Shown: positions 12,385 to 26,000 of the stretch, piece after piece
Numbering within the stretch: position 1 is the stretch's first letter
Layout of the letters: every line of letters begins with the position of its first letter
Assembly: GCA_025618425.1 (NCBI GenBank)
Contig: CM046833.1
Span: forward strand, 35,084,467-35,148,466
Length of the DNA stretch: 64,000 nt
Source of the DNA: Heliocidaris tuberculata
Lineage: Eukaryota > Echinodermata > Echinoidea > Camarodonta > Echinometridae
Reading direction: 5' to 3'
Program-made: the position numbers and the translations under genes
The notes under the pieces: generated by a model
What the model was told of the DNA's origin: nothing
Seen by the model: only the letters and a program-made list of their open reading frames with translations
Databases searched by the model: none

Positions 12385-12457
12385 ATAGACTACAGGAACC
12401 GGGTGGCTCCTGTATTAAGCCTATGAGAGTTAAAGAATTCAGTAGTCAACGGGTTAA
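12385..12457. mobile_element. short inverted-repeat element, diverged copy
   Basis: Matches the element at 47126-47204 over ACC-x-GGTGG-x-TC-x-TGTATTAAGCCTATG and CAGTAGTCAA-x-GGGTTA. It follows a LINE-type (ACTGAA)n tail, upstream of the Mesh-like gene. Confidence 0.5.
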
Positions 12458-13028
12458 ATGCTCGTATCTTGGTTAATTTAGGGATAAAATACATTCATAA
12501 ACTTTATAATAAGGAAATCCGCTTCTGGTTTGGGGGAAAAATATATCCAGTTACAGTAGTCCAAACACATTTTTCCATGCATGCTCATATTCTTGGGGTT
12601 CATTTCCCACCCAATACAAGGAGCTTTTGTTGCTTTTTAGTACTGCCCATGAAGCTTAAACTATAGACCATAATTGACGTACACTCCTTGAATACATATA
12701 TACTTAGTTATATGCAAATGTTTATTCTTTGTTGATTGCGGGTTTGCAAAAATATCTGTGATGAAATGTTTGAAGCATATGTACTGACATGAGTGAAAAA
12801 GTGACTAGGTACAGTTTAATTTAAAAAGGGTGAGGGGAGGACAGCGTGAAGAAAGAGGTGATGAGCGATAGAGAGGGGGAGAGAGAGATGCATGATTGTT
12901 TAGATTTGCGTACGTTCGCTCTAGTTCTCTCATAACGCAAAATGCATTCATCGCTCGCGCACATCATTCGGCTGTTATTGAGCAGTACCTTTTTGGCCAT
13001 AAGTAACGTCCAAAGGCCTACTACAGAC

Positions 13029-13101
13029 ATGTCTATCTTTTCCAGAATCGGCATCCTGATACTCCTTGTTTCATCCTGCATTGGAATTTCCGAGGAAGCA
13101 G
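13029..13101 (+). CDS. Mesh-like gene exon 1: signal peptide
   Basis: Encodes MSIFSRIGILILLVSSCI and then GISEEA, a typical n-region plus Leu/Ile/Val core with a Gly/Ser cleavage region, ending in phase 1 before GTAAAAG. An in-frame ATG lies upstream at 12942, but it would bury the hydrophobic core 29 residues in, so I chose the ATG at 13029. No promoter element is clear upstream. Confidence 0.75.
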
Positions 13102-14061
13102 GTAAAAGGACAGTTTCTGAGCATAATTAAAATTATTATTATATAGTATGTTCGAAATCCATCGAAATCTATCATGTCATCTCTTCGTTATAGTAGTCGA
13201 GCAGACTGGTGAGGAGTATTTGCATTGTCAAAAAACATGATCTTGTTGAGTTTGCTTCTCAATCTATTTCACTTTCATTATTTAGCCAAAGCCTTTCAAT
13301 ATCTAATTCATGTTTGTTTCCTTTTTTATCACCGTGTTACTTAATTTATTTCATTTCTTATTCATGCACAGTCTTGGAAAAGTTGTATGAATTTTATGTT
13401 TACGAAAATTTATGTATAAAAGATAATTCAGAAACCAATAATTCAAATTGTATGAAAACAAATATTTTATAGCAGTCAATTTTGAAGATGTTGTTGTTTT
13501 GTTTTCAGAGTTGTATCCATTTGGCTCTTCGACAGGAGATGAAACATTGGCAAAATCAAATGATCACGCAACCCGTTTGGATTTGAAGCAAAACTTCCTC
13601 TACGGTTTGAAAAATTATGACCATATCTACGTAAGTGTCAATAATAAATTCCCATCTGTTAGAGCTGTATGTGAAAGGAAATCTCAATAATTTTCGTAAT
13701 TCAGAATGCTGTTTAAAAGTTTTGGTACACCCTGGATTTTTTTGGTTATGAGTTGATTTTACTTCACTGTGTATTTCCCATGTAATAGAATTTCTGGGCT
13801 CTCCAAAAATCACTGTTATAGGTTTCGATTCAATATATAAAGATATTCTTATATATAAAGACTTTAGAGTGTAGAGAAAAGTCAAAACCTTTGCCCGTTA
13901 AGAGCCCACTGAAGAGTATAGGGGGAAACCCCGGTGCAGTGGTACACCTGCACATCCCAATCAGTTATATCGGGAGTAGAGGCCCAAGGGTTACAGTGAT
14001 TCAGTTCGCTTTTCCCCTCCCAGGCACAGGTGACGCCAAATCATTCATAATATTAGTAGTA

Positions 14062-14122
<61 letters not shown>

Positions 14123-14142
14123 TGATAATAATAATAATAATG

Positions 14143-14185
<43 letters not shown>

Positions 14186-17100
14186 TAATAATAATAATAA
14201 TAATGATAATAATGATAATAACAATACCCATTTGAAAATTGTAGCTTTTTCCTTTTTTTCTAAAAAGGAAAGGGGAAATGAAGTTATCTGCACATCATTT
14301 TATATATAAGAAATACATGAAGTCATCATCTACAAATGAGGGCCGTTTCTCATTTTACCTCATTTGCATAACAACTGAAAAAGTGAATTATCCAAATTTG
14401 GTGATGTTCAAAATTATTCATACCCTCGGTGATTTATTAACTTTGTCGATCAGTATAAATCCGATCATTGTAATCAATGCATGTCACGCTTTATTTACAC
14501 TGTCACAAGGCTTTGGGAGGTTTTTACTGGGATATCAGGCCAATACCTGGTCCCAGAGGCTCAAACTCATCGATGATGTTTTCGAGCTAGCCTTCGGTTG
14601 TTCCTTAGATTTAAATCAGATTTCGGGTCTACAGGTGATGCAGTTGTAAACTTAATGATGACAGGGCGTTGATATTGACATTTTCAGTTATTTTTCGTGC
14701 ATTTCATCTACGATGAAGCAACGCATCTTTCGGAAGAGGCCTTCCCTGGAGCTATTCGCTGTTGCACTGGCTAAGGAAGGGACGGTTCACCCTTATCCTT
14801 TGGCCTCATTTTCATTCAGAATTCTCAGGAAGGCCATGTTGGTTGATGTCATTTATGAGCTTAATGCCAGCTTAATGCCAGGCCACCATGAATAACCTTG
14901 TAACCTCTGAGTACCATGCACACCCCAAATTGACCCGTTCTGTGTCAATCTTCATATTCTTGATACTATCCTTGGTATGGTGGGTACAAACCTTAATCAC
15001 TGGGAACCAAGTTTATACCACATTCCCTCAATGTTACCAGATGCAGAGCATAAAATGTTTCCACTTTGACAGCACACTAGAGGATAAAAATCAGTATGTT
15101 AGCTTCACTAGAGTACCTATTTGAGAAGGACCTTATGGCGGTGTCCAGATACACAATGTGTAAATTAGTGTAACTGAACAACTGATTAAAATGGCGCCAA
15201 CTAAAAGCACCGTGGCCTTCCTATACATTATTAATGATAATGGAGCAAAAGTTTGTAGGGATATCTTCCCTCAGACAGTGCAATAGTTAATGCCTCCAGG
15301 GAAGGTCTCTGGTGGAAGAGCGCTTTTTTCATCTTAGATGCAGAATTTTAGTTAAAATGAATGGGAAAATTACTGAAAATATCAATATTATAGTCCTAAC
15401 CTCATTACGTCTAAAACTACACCATCTGTAGATACAAAATCTGCTTTGAATTCACCGAACACCTTTGAAGGCCAGGTGATTGTATGTGTGGACAACATCA
15501 TCAAGGAGATCGAGCCATTGCACACCAGTTATTGGCTTGATATCCCAGTAGAGACATCCGGACGCCTCCTGACAATGTAAATAAAGTGTTCCAAGCTTTA
15601 ATATCAACGACTCTATTCGTACTGATCAACATATTCTATGAATTACCAAGGGTATGAATAACTTTGAACATCACCAGATCTTGATAACTCACGGTTTGTA
15701 TTGTTAAGTAAATGAGGTGAAACTAGAAACAACACTCATGTATAGATTTTAAGTAAATGTATTCAAAAGATGGGCAAGTAACTTCAGTTCCCCTTTCATT
15801 TTTAGGAAAAAATACATCTAAAAAATAAAAAATAAAAAAATAAAGAGAGAGAGAGAGAGAGAGAGGCAATTTTCCAAGGTGTATGAAGAATTTTTGTTGT
15901 TAAGAGGTGTTGTGATCTAGTAGATAAGTCACCGGACTGTAGATCACAAGGTACGGGTTTCGAATTCCACCATGGCACTAACGTCCTTTGGCAAGACTCT
16001 AATCTGCATTTGCCACTCTTAACCAAGGGTACCTGATATGCTTGAGCGCTAGTTACTTTAGCGGCTCGGCCATAACCGGGGTAATAATGTCTAAGCGCCA
16101 TGACCGTCACTGCGTGACGGATATATGAGCGCTATACAAGTGGCCATTATTATTATCATTATATTAACTATATGCCACTTTCATCGCCGATGTGTACTTG
16201 CCTTATTTGATGTAGCCATTTGGAAGCTGACTGAGACTATAGTCATGACGCATTTTCAAAATGTCAAATTTAGAGTTGGTGATGCTCTTACGTACTGATG
16301 TTTTGTAATCAGCCTTAAATGTTCTTTTAAATATGTATAATTTTGTCCCTTTTTAAATTTTTGGCTTTATTCCGTCAATACTCACCTAATGTACATACAT
16401 GTATACGTTTTCTACCGAAAACGTTTGCATGATATGCATTGGTACGCTTAAGAATTAAATGTCAGATCCGTTTGATTCTGCAGGAATATATTACCGTTAT
16501 TACCAACACTCTGTCAGCTATATTACAAGAATACTATCGATAATCTATCATAGATGACTATAATTTGTCAAAACTGATGGATTTTCAAGGTTGTGATCTG
16601 GTGCACTACATAAAAAACAAGACTAGAATAGAAATGTCTTCCCAGTCGGCGTTTGTGATGTCTCGAATGCTAATTCCACAATCTGTGATTATCTATTTTT
16701 CCTTTCAGATTAGCGACAATGGGGTGCTCTCATTCAACAGTGGAGTATTTGTTGAATCGTCTATTAATGCATTCCGCAATTTACCATTCTACTACGACGT
16801 TGTAAGTCTAGAGATCTTCATCACCTTATGCTCAACCTATCTTTGGCATGACCTCTCTCTGTGGTATTAATCTCTTTCACGAACACCCGCCGAAAGTCAC
16901 TAAACGAACTCATAAACAGTCACACATGGTAAAAAAAAGTTCAAAAGAAATCCCGGCAGGTATAATAACATGTCATGTTAAGAAGTTACACGGCATGTGT
17001 GAATTAAAATAACTGATTTCTTCATAGGGGTTGAGTACTTTGTGAGACCACGTGTAAGTTCGCTTAGTGATCTTTTGGCGATAACGCTATGGAGTGGTTT

Positions 17101-20100
17101 GCCCCAAATAGGTTGCATTCATCAAGTTCATCAAGTTAAGAAAAAAACAAACAAACAAACGGTCAAATTTCTGCCTAAAGTCACGGTACCAGTGTAATGC
17201 CAGAAAATTATGTTACAAACCACAATGAATGTAACATCATTTACCTTAACATAAGACACACACACACACACGCACACGCACACGCCCACACAAACACAAA
17301 CACACAAATCAAACATTTGTACAGTTTGGCATTGGAAAAATCTAGCAAAAATAAATTAATTTTGGAAATATTTGAGCTTCAAACATTATGTATTGCGATT
17401 AAGCATAAACTTAATCACGTATTGCATAATGGTAAAAGTCATGTACTATTCCATGACCCATCCCCATCCATGTCTATTATTGAGCATGTGAAAACAAATC
17501 ATAATAGTTTAAAGATTAATCAAATTAACATTGTAAAGAATCTTGCCAAGTAGACCTCTTTAGATCCAGAACACTTTACAGTAGCAGAATGTGGGGATAC
17601 ATTATATATTACTTAATTTCTTTCGAAGATAAAAATGAACATTAATTGCAACATTATCATTACTCCATTTTGTTTGTGTTCAGGATGGAGATGGATTAGT
17701 CGAATCGCCAGATGCAATACTCCCCTTTTGGGCGGATGTTGATATATCGGGCAATGACATAGGCGACATCTATTATCGAGAATCATCTGAATCACACATT
17801 CTAGAACGAGCTACATCAGACATTCGGGCGTTTTTTGCTGCCGGTTCTTTTCATGCGACACAGGTCATCATAGTCACGTGGTCCCAAGTTTCGTTTTTCG
17901 AACAATCAGGAGCTGCGGACCCTGTGAGTTTATGAATCCAATATTATTATACATGAACCTTCGTATTTCGTTTTTGAAGTATAAAACAATTTTCCAATTT
18001 TCTCGACTTTAAAAATAAAGTTGAATTCTGGTCATGCGATTACATTTGGGTAAAAAAGTGTGTCTCAAAGCAATCGGGAAAGGTTGATGATGTCTGATAA
18101 GAATTGGTGTAATAATGTGGGGTTTTAGAACCATCAAAATGATAAGAAATTTACCCAATCTCTCTAAAAAGCACAAATGTACTGCACACAAAGATGCGTA
18201 TAGGGAACTGCAAACACACATGTGGAATGAATGTTCGGCCCGATCTTTCAGCTGTTTCTCGTCGCATTTCGAATATATGGGGGCTTCTGGAGGTTATTAC
18301 GTTTCAGGGGAAATTTCTACTAGGTTTTTTTTTTTTTACTGAAATAAAAGGAATGAGAACGTTCACAAATTATTGTTCATCTTTCCCAGAACCTAACCTT
18401 CTCTTTAAAATGTATTACAACACAGGTTTATCCACATCATATTGTTTCCATAAATGGTAAATTGAAAGTGAATTTAAGTGAATGTGATGATTACCAACTT
18501 GGCAACCTTATGTTTTTATGTTTTGTGAGGTCTTAGTAATTTATCAAAAGGTGTACTAAATTACATTTTGGAAGGAACTATATCCGAAACATTTTATAAC
18601 GAGGTCTTGATAGTTTAGTTCTTCAATAGAATAAAATGGACAATGGTACCATTAGGTGATATTATAAAGTTACAAATCAGCATACAATATTGAGGATTTT
18701 GGTGTAGACATAGAACAATTCAAATATAGCCCGGTACAATTATTTTACTTATAAATAAAGTTGAGTTCTGGTCATGAAATTGAATTGTCAAAGAAACTGT
18801 CTCAAAGCAATTGGGAAAGGTTGATTATATAACATATGATAATTGGTGTATCCTGTAAGGTTTTGGAATTACCAAAATGATAAGAAATTGACTCAGTCTT
18901 GCTGAGAGTCACGTGCATTGCACACAGAAATGTGTATATGGGACTACACACAAATGTTCTTCCCCATCATTTCAACTGTTTATCATATTTTGAATGCAAG
19001 TTTGAAGAGAAATCCTTTTCAGGTGATAATCTTCCAAACTAACATCAAAAAGAATGATAAACTCGCACATTTTATTTTTTTTATTTTATTTATTTATTTT
19101 TTTTTTTTAAACCTTTCCCAGAACTCAACCCCCCTTTAAGCAGGGCCTCGTAGATAAATGTAAAGTTGTTCTGATAACATATAGAAGACGAATAGTAACA
19201 TATTTCAAATTGATAACATAACATTTCTGAGAAATAACAAAAAATGCATTACACGGAGATGATAAAGATATAAATGAGGTTTTGAATTATTTATGAATAA
19301 TAATGGACTCCATGGTAGTTATCCTGGATGACTAACAAGGACATAAAATGAAACTTGGCAGGTGCAGTTATTTATTTTTAAGGACCCTTAAAAATGCTGC
19401 TATTAGCATGATTAGTATGATTTCGGGTGTAATGTTTTTTCAATGTTAAATCATTTCGTAGAGAAACACATTTCAAGTCGTACTGGCATCAGATGGCCAA
19501 GCTTCCTATACTATATGTCTCTACGAGAAGATCGAGTGGTTAATAGGAACCAAAATGGGAGGTGATGCTGAACATGGACGTCTGCCTGAAATCGGCATAG
19601 GAGTGGCCTTGGTAAGTGTATCTTCTTACAATTTGCTCCGGTCTAACTTTGCAATGTTAATCCTAAACCTAACCCTAACCCTAATCCTAATCTTCACATT
19701 GTCCTTAACAAAAAACCAAATCATGACCTTGACCTTAACCTTTGACCTTTCGAGATATGTACAGAGGAGCAAATGTCGCAGGAGCAAATGTCGTGTCACC
19801 CACTTGATGATATTATACAAAGTCAGAAAGTTCAGTGATTCAAACACAGAAAAACAGTGATTCAAACACAGAAAAAACAGTGATTTTCGCAGGCGAAAAG
19901 TTGAACTTACCGGAGCACCGCAGATTATGGCGTCCCTAATAGTTTAGCGTGTTATTACCTCAGATTTAGTCAGTTTTCTTAACTTCTTCGGAAACTCTTC
20001 TTACAGTAATATGCTCTGAATTTCAAAATTTATACATTCACTTTTTTACAAATCAAAGAAAAAGGGAAAACAGTCATTTTGTAATAATTAAACATACGTA

Positions 20101-21370
20101 ACCATGTCGATCGTTCGCACATATCAATCAATTATGATTTAACATTTAATTTATGATACTTGATATTTGATGAGGTACCTCACACAGAAAGCTTTACAGG
20201 GATGCTCATATTGAAATCGTTTATCATTGTCCTGTAATCGCTTTGGTTGGTACGTTGTAGATAGTAAGGCGCCATACCAAACAGGAGTTATCCTTATCAT
20301 CATCATCATCATCGTCATCATCATCATCATCATCATGATTTGTAAAAACATCGATTAAGAACCAGTATATCAATAGGAATGTACGTCGTTACTTACCGTA
20401 TCACCGTATCACTGTTAATGAATATTTAAATATCTTTCAATTCTTCATGATTCTTTGTACGTCCATAATTACTACAAGTATTTCTATTACTATTTGCTAT
20501 GTTATTTTGGAAAGAAAGCACTGTGGACTCATAATTGCCATTGCTTGCTGTTTAATTCTGCTCGAAGGCAGCAATAAAAGCTTAATGCCATTTGAATACA
20601 AGCCATAGTATAACAAACAATATGTTTAACACTGAACAATCTGCTTTTAACACAATTTTGCTCGAAGGCAGCGATAAAAACTTAGTGCCATTTGAGTACA
20701 AGCAATAGTAAAACACTCAATGATATGTTTAACACTGAACGATCTGCTTTTAGCACAATTTTGCTCGAAGGCAGCGATAAAAACTTAGTGCCATTTGAAT
20801 ACAATCAATAGTAAAGCACACTGAATGATATGTTTAACACTGACCAATCTGCTTTTAACACAAGGCAGTATTCAACCCAGAACAAAATAAAAACTTGACA
20901 CTTTGTATTGTGTCAATCTCATGATAACACGGCCAGTCATATAATAACTTAGTGTGTTAATAACTTCTTCACAACTTTGTAACTTGACTAACTTCCAGTA
21001 TGTTTAAAAATCTGGGAGCATTTCTATCCTCATGATAGTGGGGAGTGTGGTAATCATACCTACTACCCCTACTCTTGAATAGCTAAGCACGTAAGTAAAT
21101 AACGAGACAATTTGACTAGCTAGAGAAAAATATGCGGTTATCATTACATATTACTATAAAAGTACAGAGTAAACAATTTAGAGCATTTTGACTGAGTGAC
21201 TGAATGACTGGCAGAAATATTTTGCCTCAAGTGTTTGGGATGTGCGGTAACGTGATTGCTGGGCGATGGTAACTCGACCCAGCAAGCAGTTTACCTGCCA
21301 ACAGGATGGTACCTAGAGTGGCAATTCACATCCTTTTTCCGATGCTAAGGCCCCCGAGACATCTTCCACC

Positions 21371-21404
<34 letters not shown>

Positions 21405-22983
21405 CCAGTTTGGGTGGTAGCCATTTCTCTCTGATATGTGCTATCTATTTGCATTAATTGCCCCAGCTTCTACAGGGGCAATTGGCGGACAGTTGCCACT
21501 GAAGTACGGGAGGTGATAAGGGCGAAAACCAGCAAGGTGCAATGGCAAGGCTCCCATATTTTTGAGGGATATGCTGGAGAAAATTCCCTTACGGCCCACT
21601 TGGATATTATGCGCAGTGCGACCGAGATTGCCTCTCCACCACCAGACCACAGTGACAATGTCCTGGGCAGGGGGCTGCACAGCTTCCTTACTTAGTGCTT
21701 GTGCACTTATGGTTATGTCTCTACGTTCACCATGGTTATGTTTCTTTTATTCATTTAAAAGTCTGAGGCCTATTTTGACTTTGTTTACTTGTTTTATTTT
21801 TTATTTTTTTTTTTTTATCTTATTATCATTATTATTTATTATCCAACCTCTTGTGTTGGGAATTATACGTCCTCAAATGTATTTTGTCCCATTATAAGAT
21901 TAACCTCCAATCAGGCTTAAGATTATGCGTATGCAGCACCCTGGTCTGTGGATACATCAGGGTTCACAATGTGAGATTACTGGACTGCCATTACCCTTAT
22001 AATAATGCTACTGTGCCTTGATAGCTTGTTCTTCTGTCCATGCTCATGAGGGCATTAGTTCAGAGCAAAGACCTGCATACATCGATTTTCCTTTGTGTTA
22101 GGCCACTATAGCTTCCTTCACGGCATCTCTAACAAAGAGATTGTGGTTGGCCCTGTCTATGTCGTGTTGTATTACCGAAGCATTGCCCACATGTTTGTCG
22201 CCTCGCATACCTGTTAAGGGACAATCGTACACCTTCCAGGGCCTCTTGGGATGTAGAGCCAAATGATCGCTTTCCGTAGTAGAATAAGCGGGGGAGTATC
22301 ATTGACAAAAGGATTTGAGCTTGTGGCATCCTGGTCCTGAGTAGGCTAAGGGTTGTTTTGATGCCTATCCTGCATCCACAGGCGTCGGTTTGGCCGATGT
22401 TGTTGGAGCCTAGGTGGAGTATGACCACTGATGGGGGAGCCGCAAACCTTAGCCTGTTGTCTACCAGCCTCTTCATGTCATCCAGTCTTGCACCACCTTG
22501 GCCGTGCCACTGGAAGCTGTATGGTGTGCCCAGCTGGAGATGGTTTGTTGCTGCGGCTCTCTCCTTGGCTTGGCGTACGATGCTATCCAATACTATCCAT
22601 ATCTGGGGTTGCCCTGAAATGACAAAAAAGAAAAATTCCGGCAGTATCTCTTGCTACAACCCAATGAGTATCACGCTCGAATCCAACTACAGTGGGGGTG
22701 TTGTTAATTTCTTCAACAGGTTAATGCAGTCAGTGAATTGGATGGTCTGTGCCCTATAAGATGGAGCTGTCTGGCGAGTACTAGGGCTGTGCCTGGGGGC
22801 TGGTATGGCCTCTTGCAGTACCTTGGTTGTTGGGGTACTAAGCGACCATGCATGATTTCCCCATGTGGATAGTATGGCTTAGCCCCTGTTCTGTGGCAAT
22901 TGGATGTGATTTAATTGCATTGTTCATTTTATTTACTGTTCATCAATTTTAAATTTATATCATTTACTGTTATTCATCACTTC

Positions 22984-23018
<35 letters not shown>

Positions 23019-26000
23019 ATTATTACTGTTGCTGTTATTTCTATTTATTTATCGTTTCGGTCAATATGCTTATTTTTCCAAATATGTGTATATATTATTT
23101 CTTTGTAATTTGTATCCTTATTGTTATGTTTTGTTACATGTTTGACTCATTATTTGTATCTTAGTATCCCCTGCATGCCTATCTTATGTACCTTTTGTAA
23201 ACTTCGCTGCGCCACCTGCCCATGACCATTATTTCCTCTCCTGGAACCCCTTCCATGGCTGCTGTGGTTGCCGCCCCTATGCGGAATGAATGTGTGCCAT
23301 ATTGGCTAGGGGTTGTGCCCACATAAGCCAATGCTTTCTGCAAAACTGCACTGAATTGGTACCTGGTTAGGGGGGAGCTGTCTATGTGACAGAATAAGGG
23401 CCCTTTTACCTGTAGGAAGGCTGCAATAGCCTTTACTGGGCATAAGTTCTCATCTTCATTACCTTGTATTCTTAGTGTGGTAGACTTTCCGTACTGGTCT
23501 GTTTTGGAATATCGGATACGCACTCCCATAAAATGCCTTGGGCCCTGACATAGTAGGATGTCGTCTTTTGTTAGCACTTTTTCTGACTCCTCATGTTTAC
23601 TACGAATTGTGAATTCTCCCACTCTGAGAAACCCGAAAAAGGCCAACAAGAAGGCAGCCCTGAACATCATTGTTTAGTAATGGGAAAAGCACACCAGTTG
23701 TAGTGTGGGAATAACCCTTCTTAGCATGGACCATGTGATGGGTCTCCTGCCATCTCCTATTTTTTTGTCTCTTTTGCTACCTTCCTGTAACTTCCTGATA
23801 ATTAAGTGTCCTGTGGGATCTGCCCACCCATGTATGTTGTGTATGTATAACAGGGCTGCAACATGTAATGAAATAGTGGAGGTAGATTTGCCACTTATGG
23901 AGAGATGTGCAATAAAGGCAATTAACTGGGCTGTGGGTGCTGGCCACACTGAGCTCATGTGCTGGTTTATGTGAAATACCTGGAAAGCATCCACTGCCCT
24001 TTGGTATGCGCGTTGTGTCCCCCCTGCTAGTGACTGCCCTAGCAGCCTGTGTGGCTCCTGTGCAAGATCTGCCATATTCCATCTGGGATAGGCGTGGGGT
24101 GTTCGTCTGCTGTTGGGGCCAGTTTGTGAAACCGGCCCATCTGGAATCGTGAAAGGGGGTCAACAATGCCATTATTGTGAGTAGGAACGTGAACTGCCTT
24201 AACTGAAACATTTCTTTTGAGGCATGTTATCACCAACTTTCTTAGTAGTGTCATTATTTTGGGGCATGGGGATGTTTGTTTGTTCACTGCACATTTGCCT
24301 GACATGTTATCTGTGTGTAATAGTATTCTCCTATTGTTGAGTTCCTCTCCCCATGCCATAAAGGTGATTACGATGGGGATCATTTCTTTCCATGCTATGG
24401 ATGTGGTTCTGATCATGTCACGTGATGGCCACTTCCCATTGAACCACTTACCATGGAGGTAGCCGCCATAGCCGAGCTCCCCACTTGCATGTGTGTATAG
24501 GTCTATGTCCTTATCGTTCACCCAGTTTTCCCATGGAATGACTGATACCCCATTGTATGCCTCTAAGAATTCTAACCAGGTTCTGAGATCCTCCTTAACC
24601 CCTTCTGAAAATGTCACTAGTCTAGTCCCATTGGTTTCCCCCTTTGTCATATCTATAACCTCTGAAGGAGGGCCCTGCTGGGGAGTACCACACGACAAAT
24701 AAAGTTGAGAGTCCCCACAAGAGATTGAACTTCTTTGATCATTGCTGATCTTGCTGATAATGCCTTATTTAGCTTATGTCTGATATCTTGAATCTTCTCC
24801 ATGGGGGCTCGTACCTGCATTCTAATTGAATCAAGCTCTAGGCCCAGAGATGTAAGCCGCGTGGTGGGCCCCTCTGATTTTTCCTCTGCTAGGGGAACTC
24901 CCAATTCATTGCATACCTCCCTTAAGGCTTGGACTATTTCGTGGCAGGGCAGTCCTCTCTTTTTGTTTGACCCAACACACAGGAAGTCATCGACATAGTG
25001 AATTATGCTCTCCGATTTGCATTTTTTCCTTGCACAGTACTCTATGAATGTGGAAAATGTTTCAAAGTATGCTGGTGCACAGCGGATCCCCATGGGTAGG
25101 CACTTGTCTATGTATTATTTTCCTTCAAATTTAACGTCTAATATCTCAAAATCATCTGGATGTATGGGTAAGAGACGGAAGGCAGATTTTATGTCTTCTT
25201 TTGCCATTTCTGCCCCAATGCCCGCTGAGGCCACCAACTCGGCAGCCATATCGAAGCTTGTGTATGCAACCGTGCATGACTCGTCTGGAATGAAATCATT
25301 CACTGAAAAGCCTTCTGGATATGAGAGATAATTTATCAGCCTGTGATCACCCGGTGTCTTTTTTTTGGAACAAGGCCAATTTGGCTGGATCTCAGATTTT
25401 TTTAACGGTCTTGTATCGAATGGGCCTATATAACGTCCAAGTTCAAGCTCTTTATTTATTTTCTTTAAAGCTACTTCCTTGTTCTTTTCTACTGATTTTA
25501 AATTGGGCAGGTCTACTGGTAGCCTGGGGCCTGCGTAATTTATGTGGAAGCCCTCGCTGAACCCCCTGTCAAGAGTGAGGGCAGCCCTTTTGTTTGGGTA
25601 TTGTTTTAGTAGGGGTCTGAGGTTTTCTAATATGATGGGTGTTGGTGCCAAGGATCTAAGGTTCCTATCATTGTTCCCCTTACTACTATCTGGTTTTGTG
25701 TTTTGGGAGTACCTATTTCCTTGATTTTGTTTGTCCTCACTGTGATTGTGGCCCTTACTTAGACTGCTTTGTGGGTTTTGCACTGGGTTGTTTTCCGTCT
25801 GCGCACCGTGATTTCCCATAACCGTGTGTGCCACACTGCAGGCATTTATGTGCATACCTACAATTCTTTCGGTTGCATGTGCGAAGATTGTAGTCATAAC
25901 AGGGTGGATTAAAGCGGGGTCGGTGTATAGAAATGTATTCCCGCTCTGTTTTGCTGGGGGTGCAGACTGGCGTCTCTCCCCTCCCCCACTCCCCCATGGA

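Larger units (their letters stand above)
5449..13028. other. intergenic region between the two membrane-protein genes
   Basis: Contains 3' UTR sequence of the upstream gene, family-1 MITE, LINE tails, GAA/GA tracts, poly-G, AT repeats and the copy of the 79-bp element. No other coding signal is visible. The promoter of the Mesh-like gene must lie near the right end, but no TATA or initiator stands out. Confidence 0.6.
13631..16708. other. intron 2 of the Mesh-like gene
   Basis: AAT microsatellite, SINE and about 1.4 kb (14.24-15.65 kb) of moderately GC-balanced DNA with frames of 60-123 codons that match nothing I recognise and lack splice support. Possibly an old transposon remnant. Confidence 0.55.

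Noticed and set aside
12942..13028. Upstream in-frame ATG extending the Mesh-like signal peptide by 29 residues
   Set aside because: The hydrophobic core would no longer be near the N-terminus; the ATG at 13029 gives a standard signal peptide.
20281..20340. (TCA)n run as a possible CRISPR-like or structured array
   Set aside because: Simple trinucleotide microsatellite without spacers.
21438..21897. Plus- and minus-strand frames of 62-111 codons next to the retroelement
   Set aside because: No recognisable motif; probably the non-coding terminal part of the Ngaro element.
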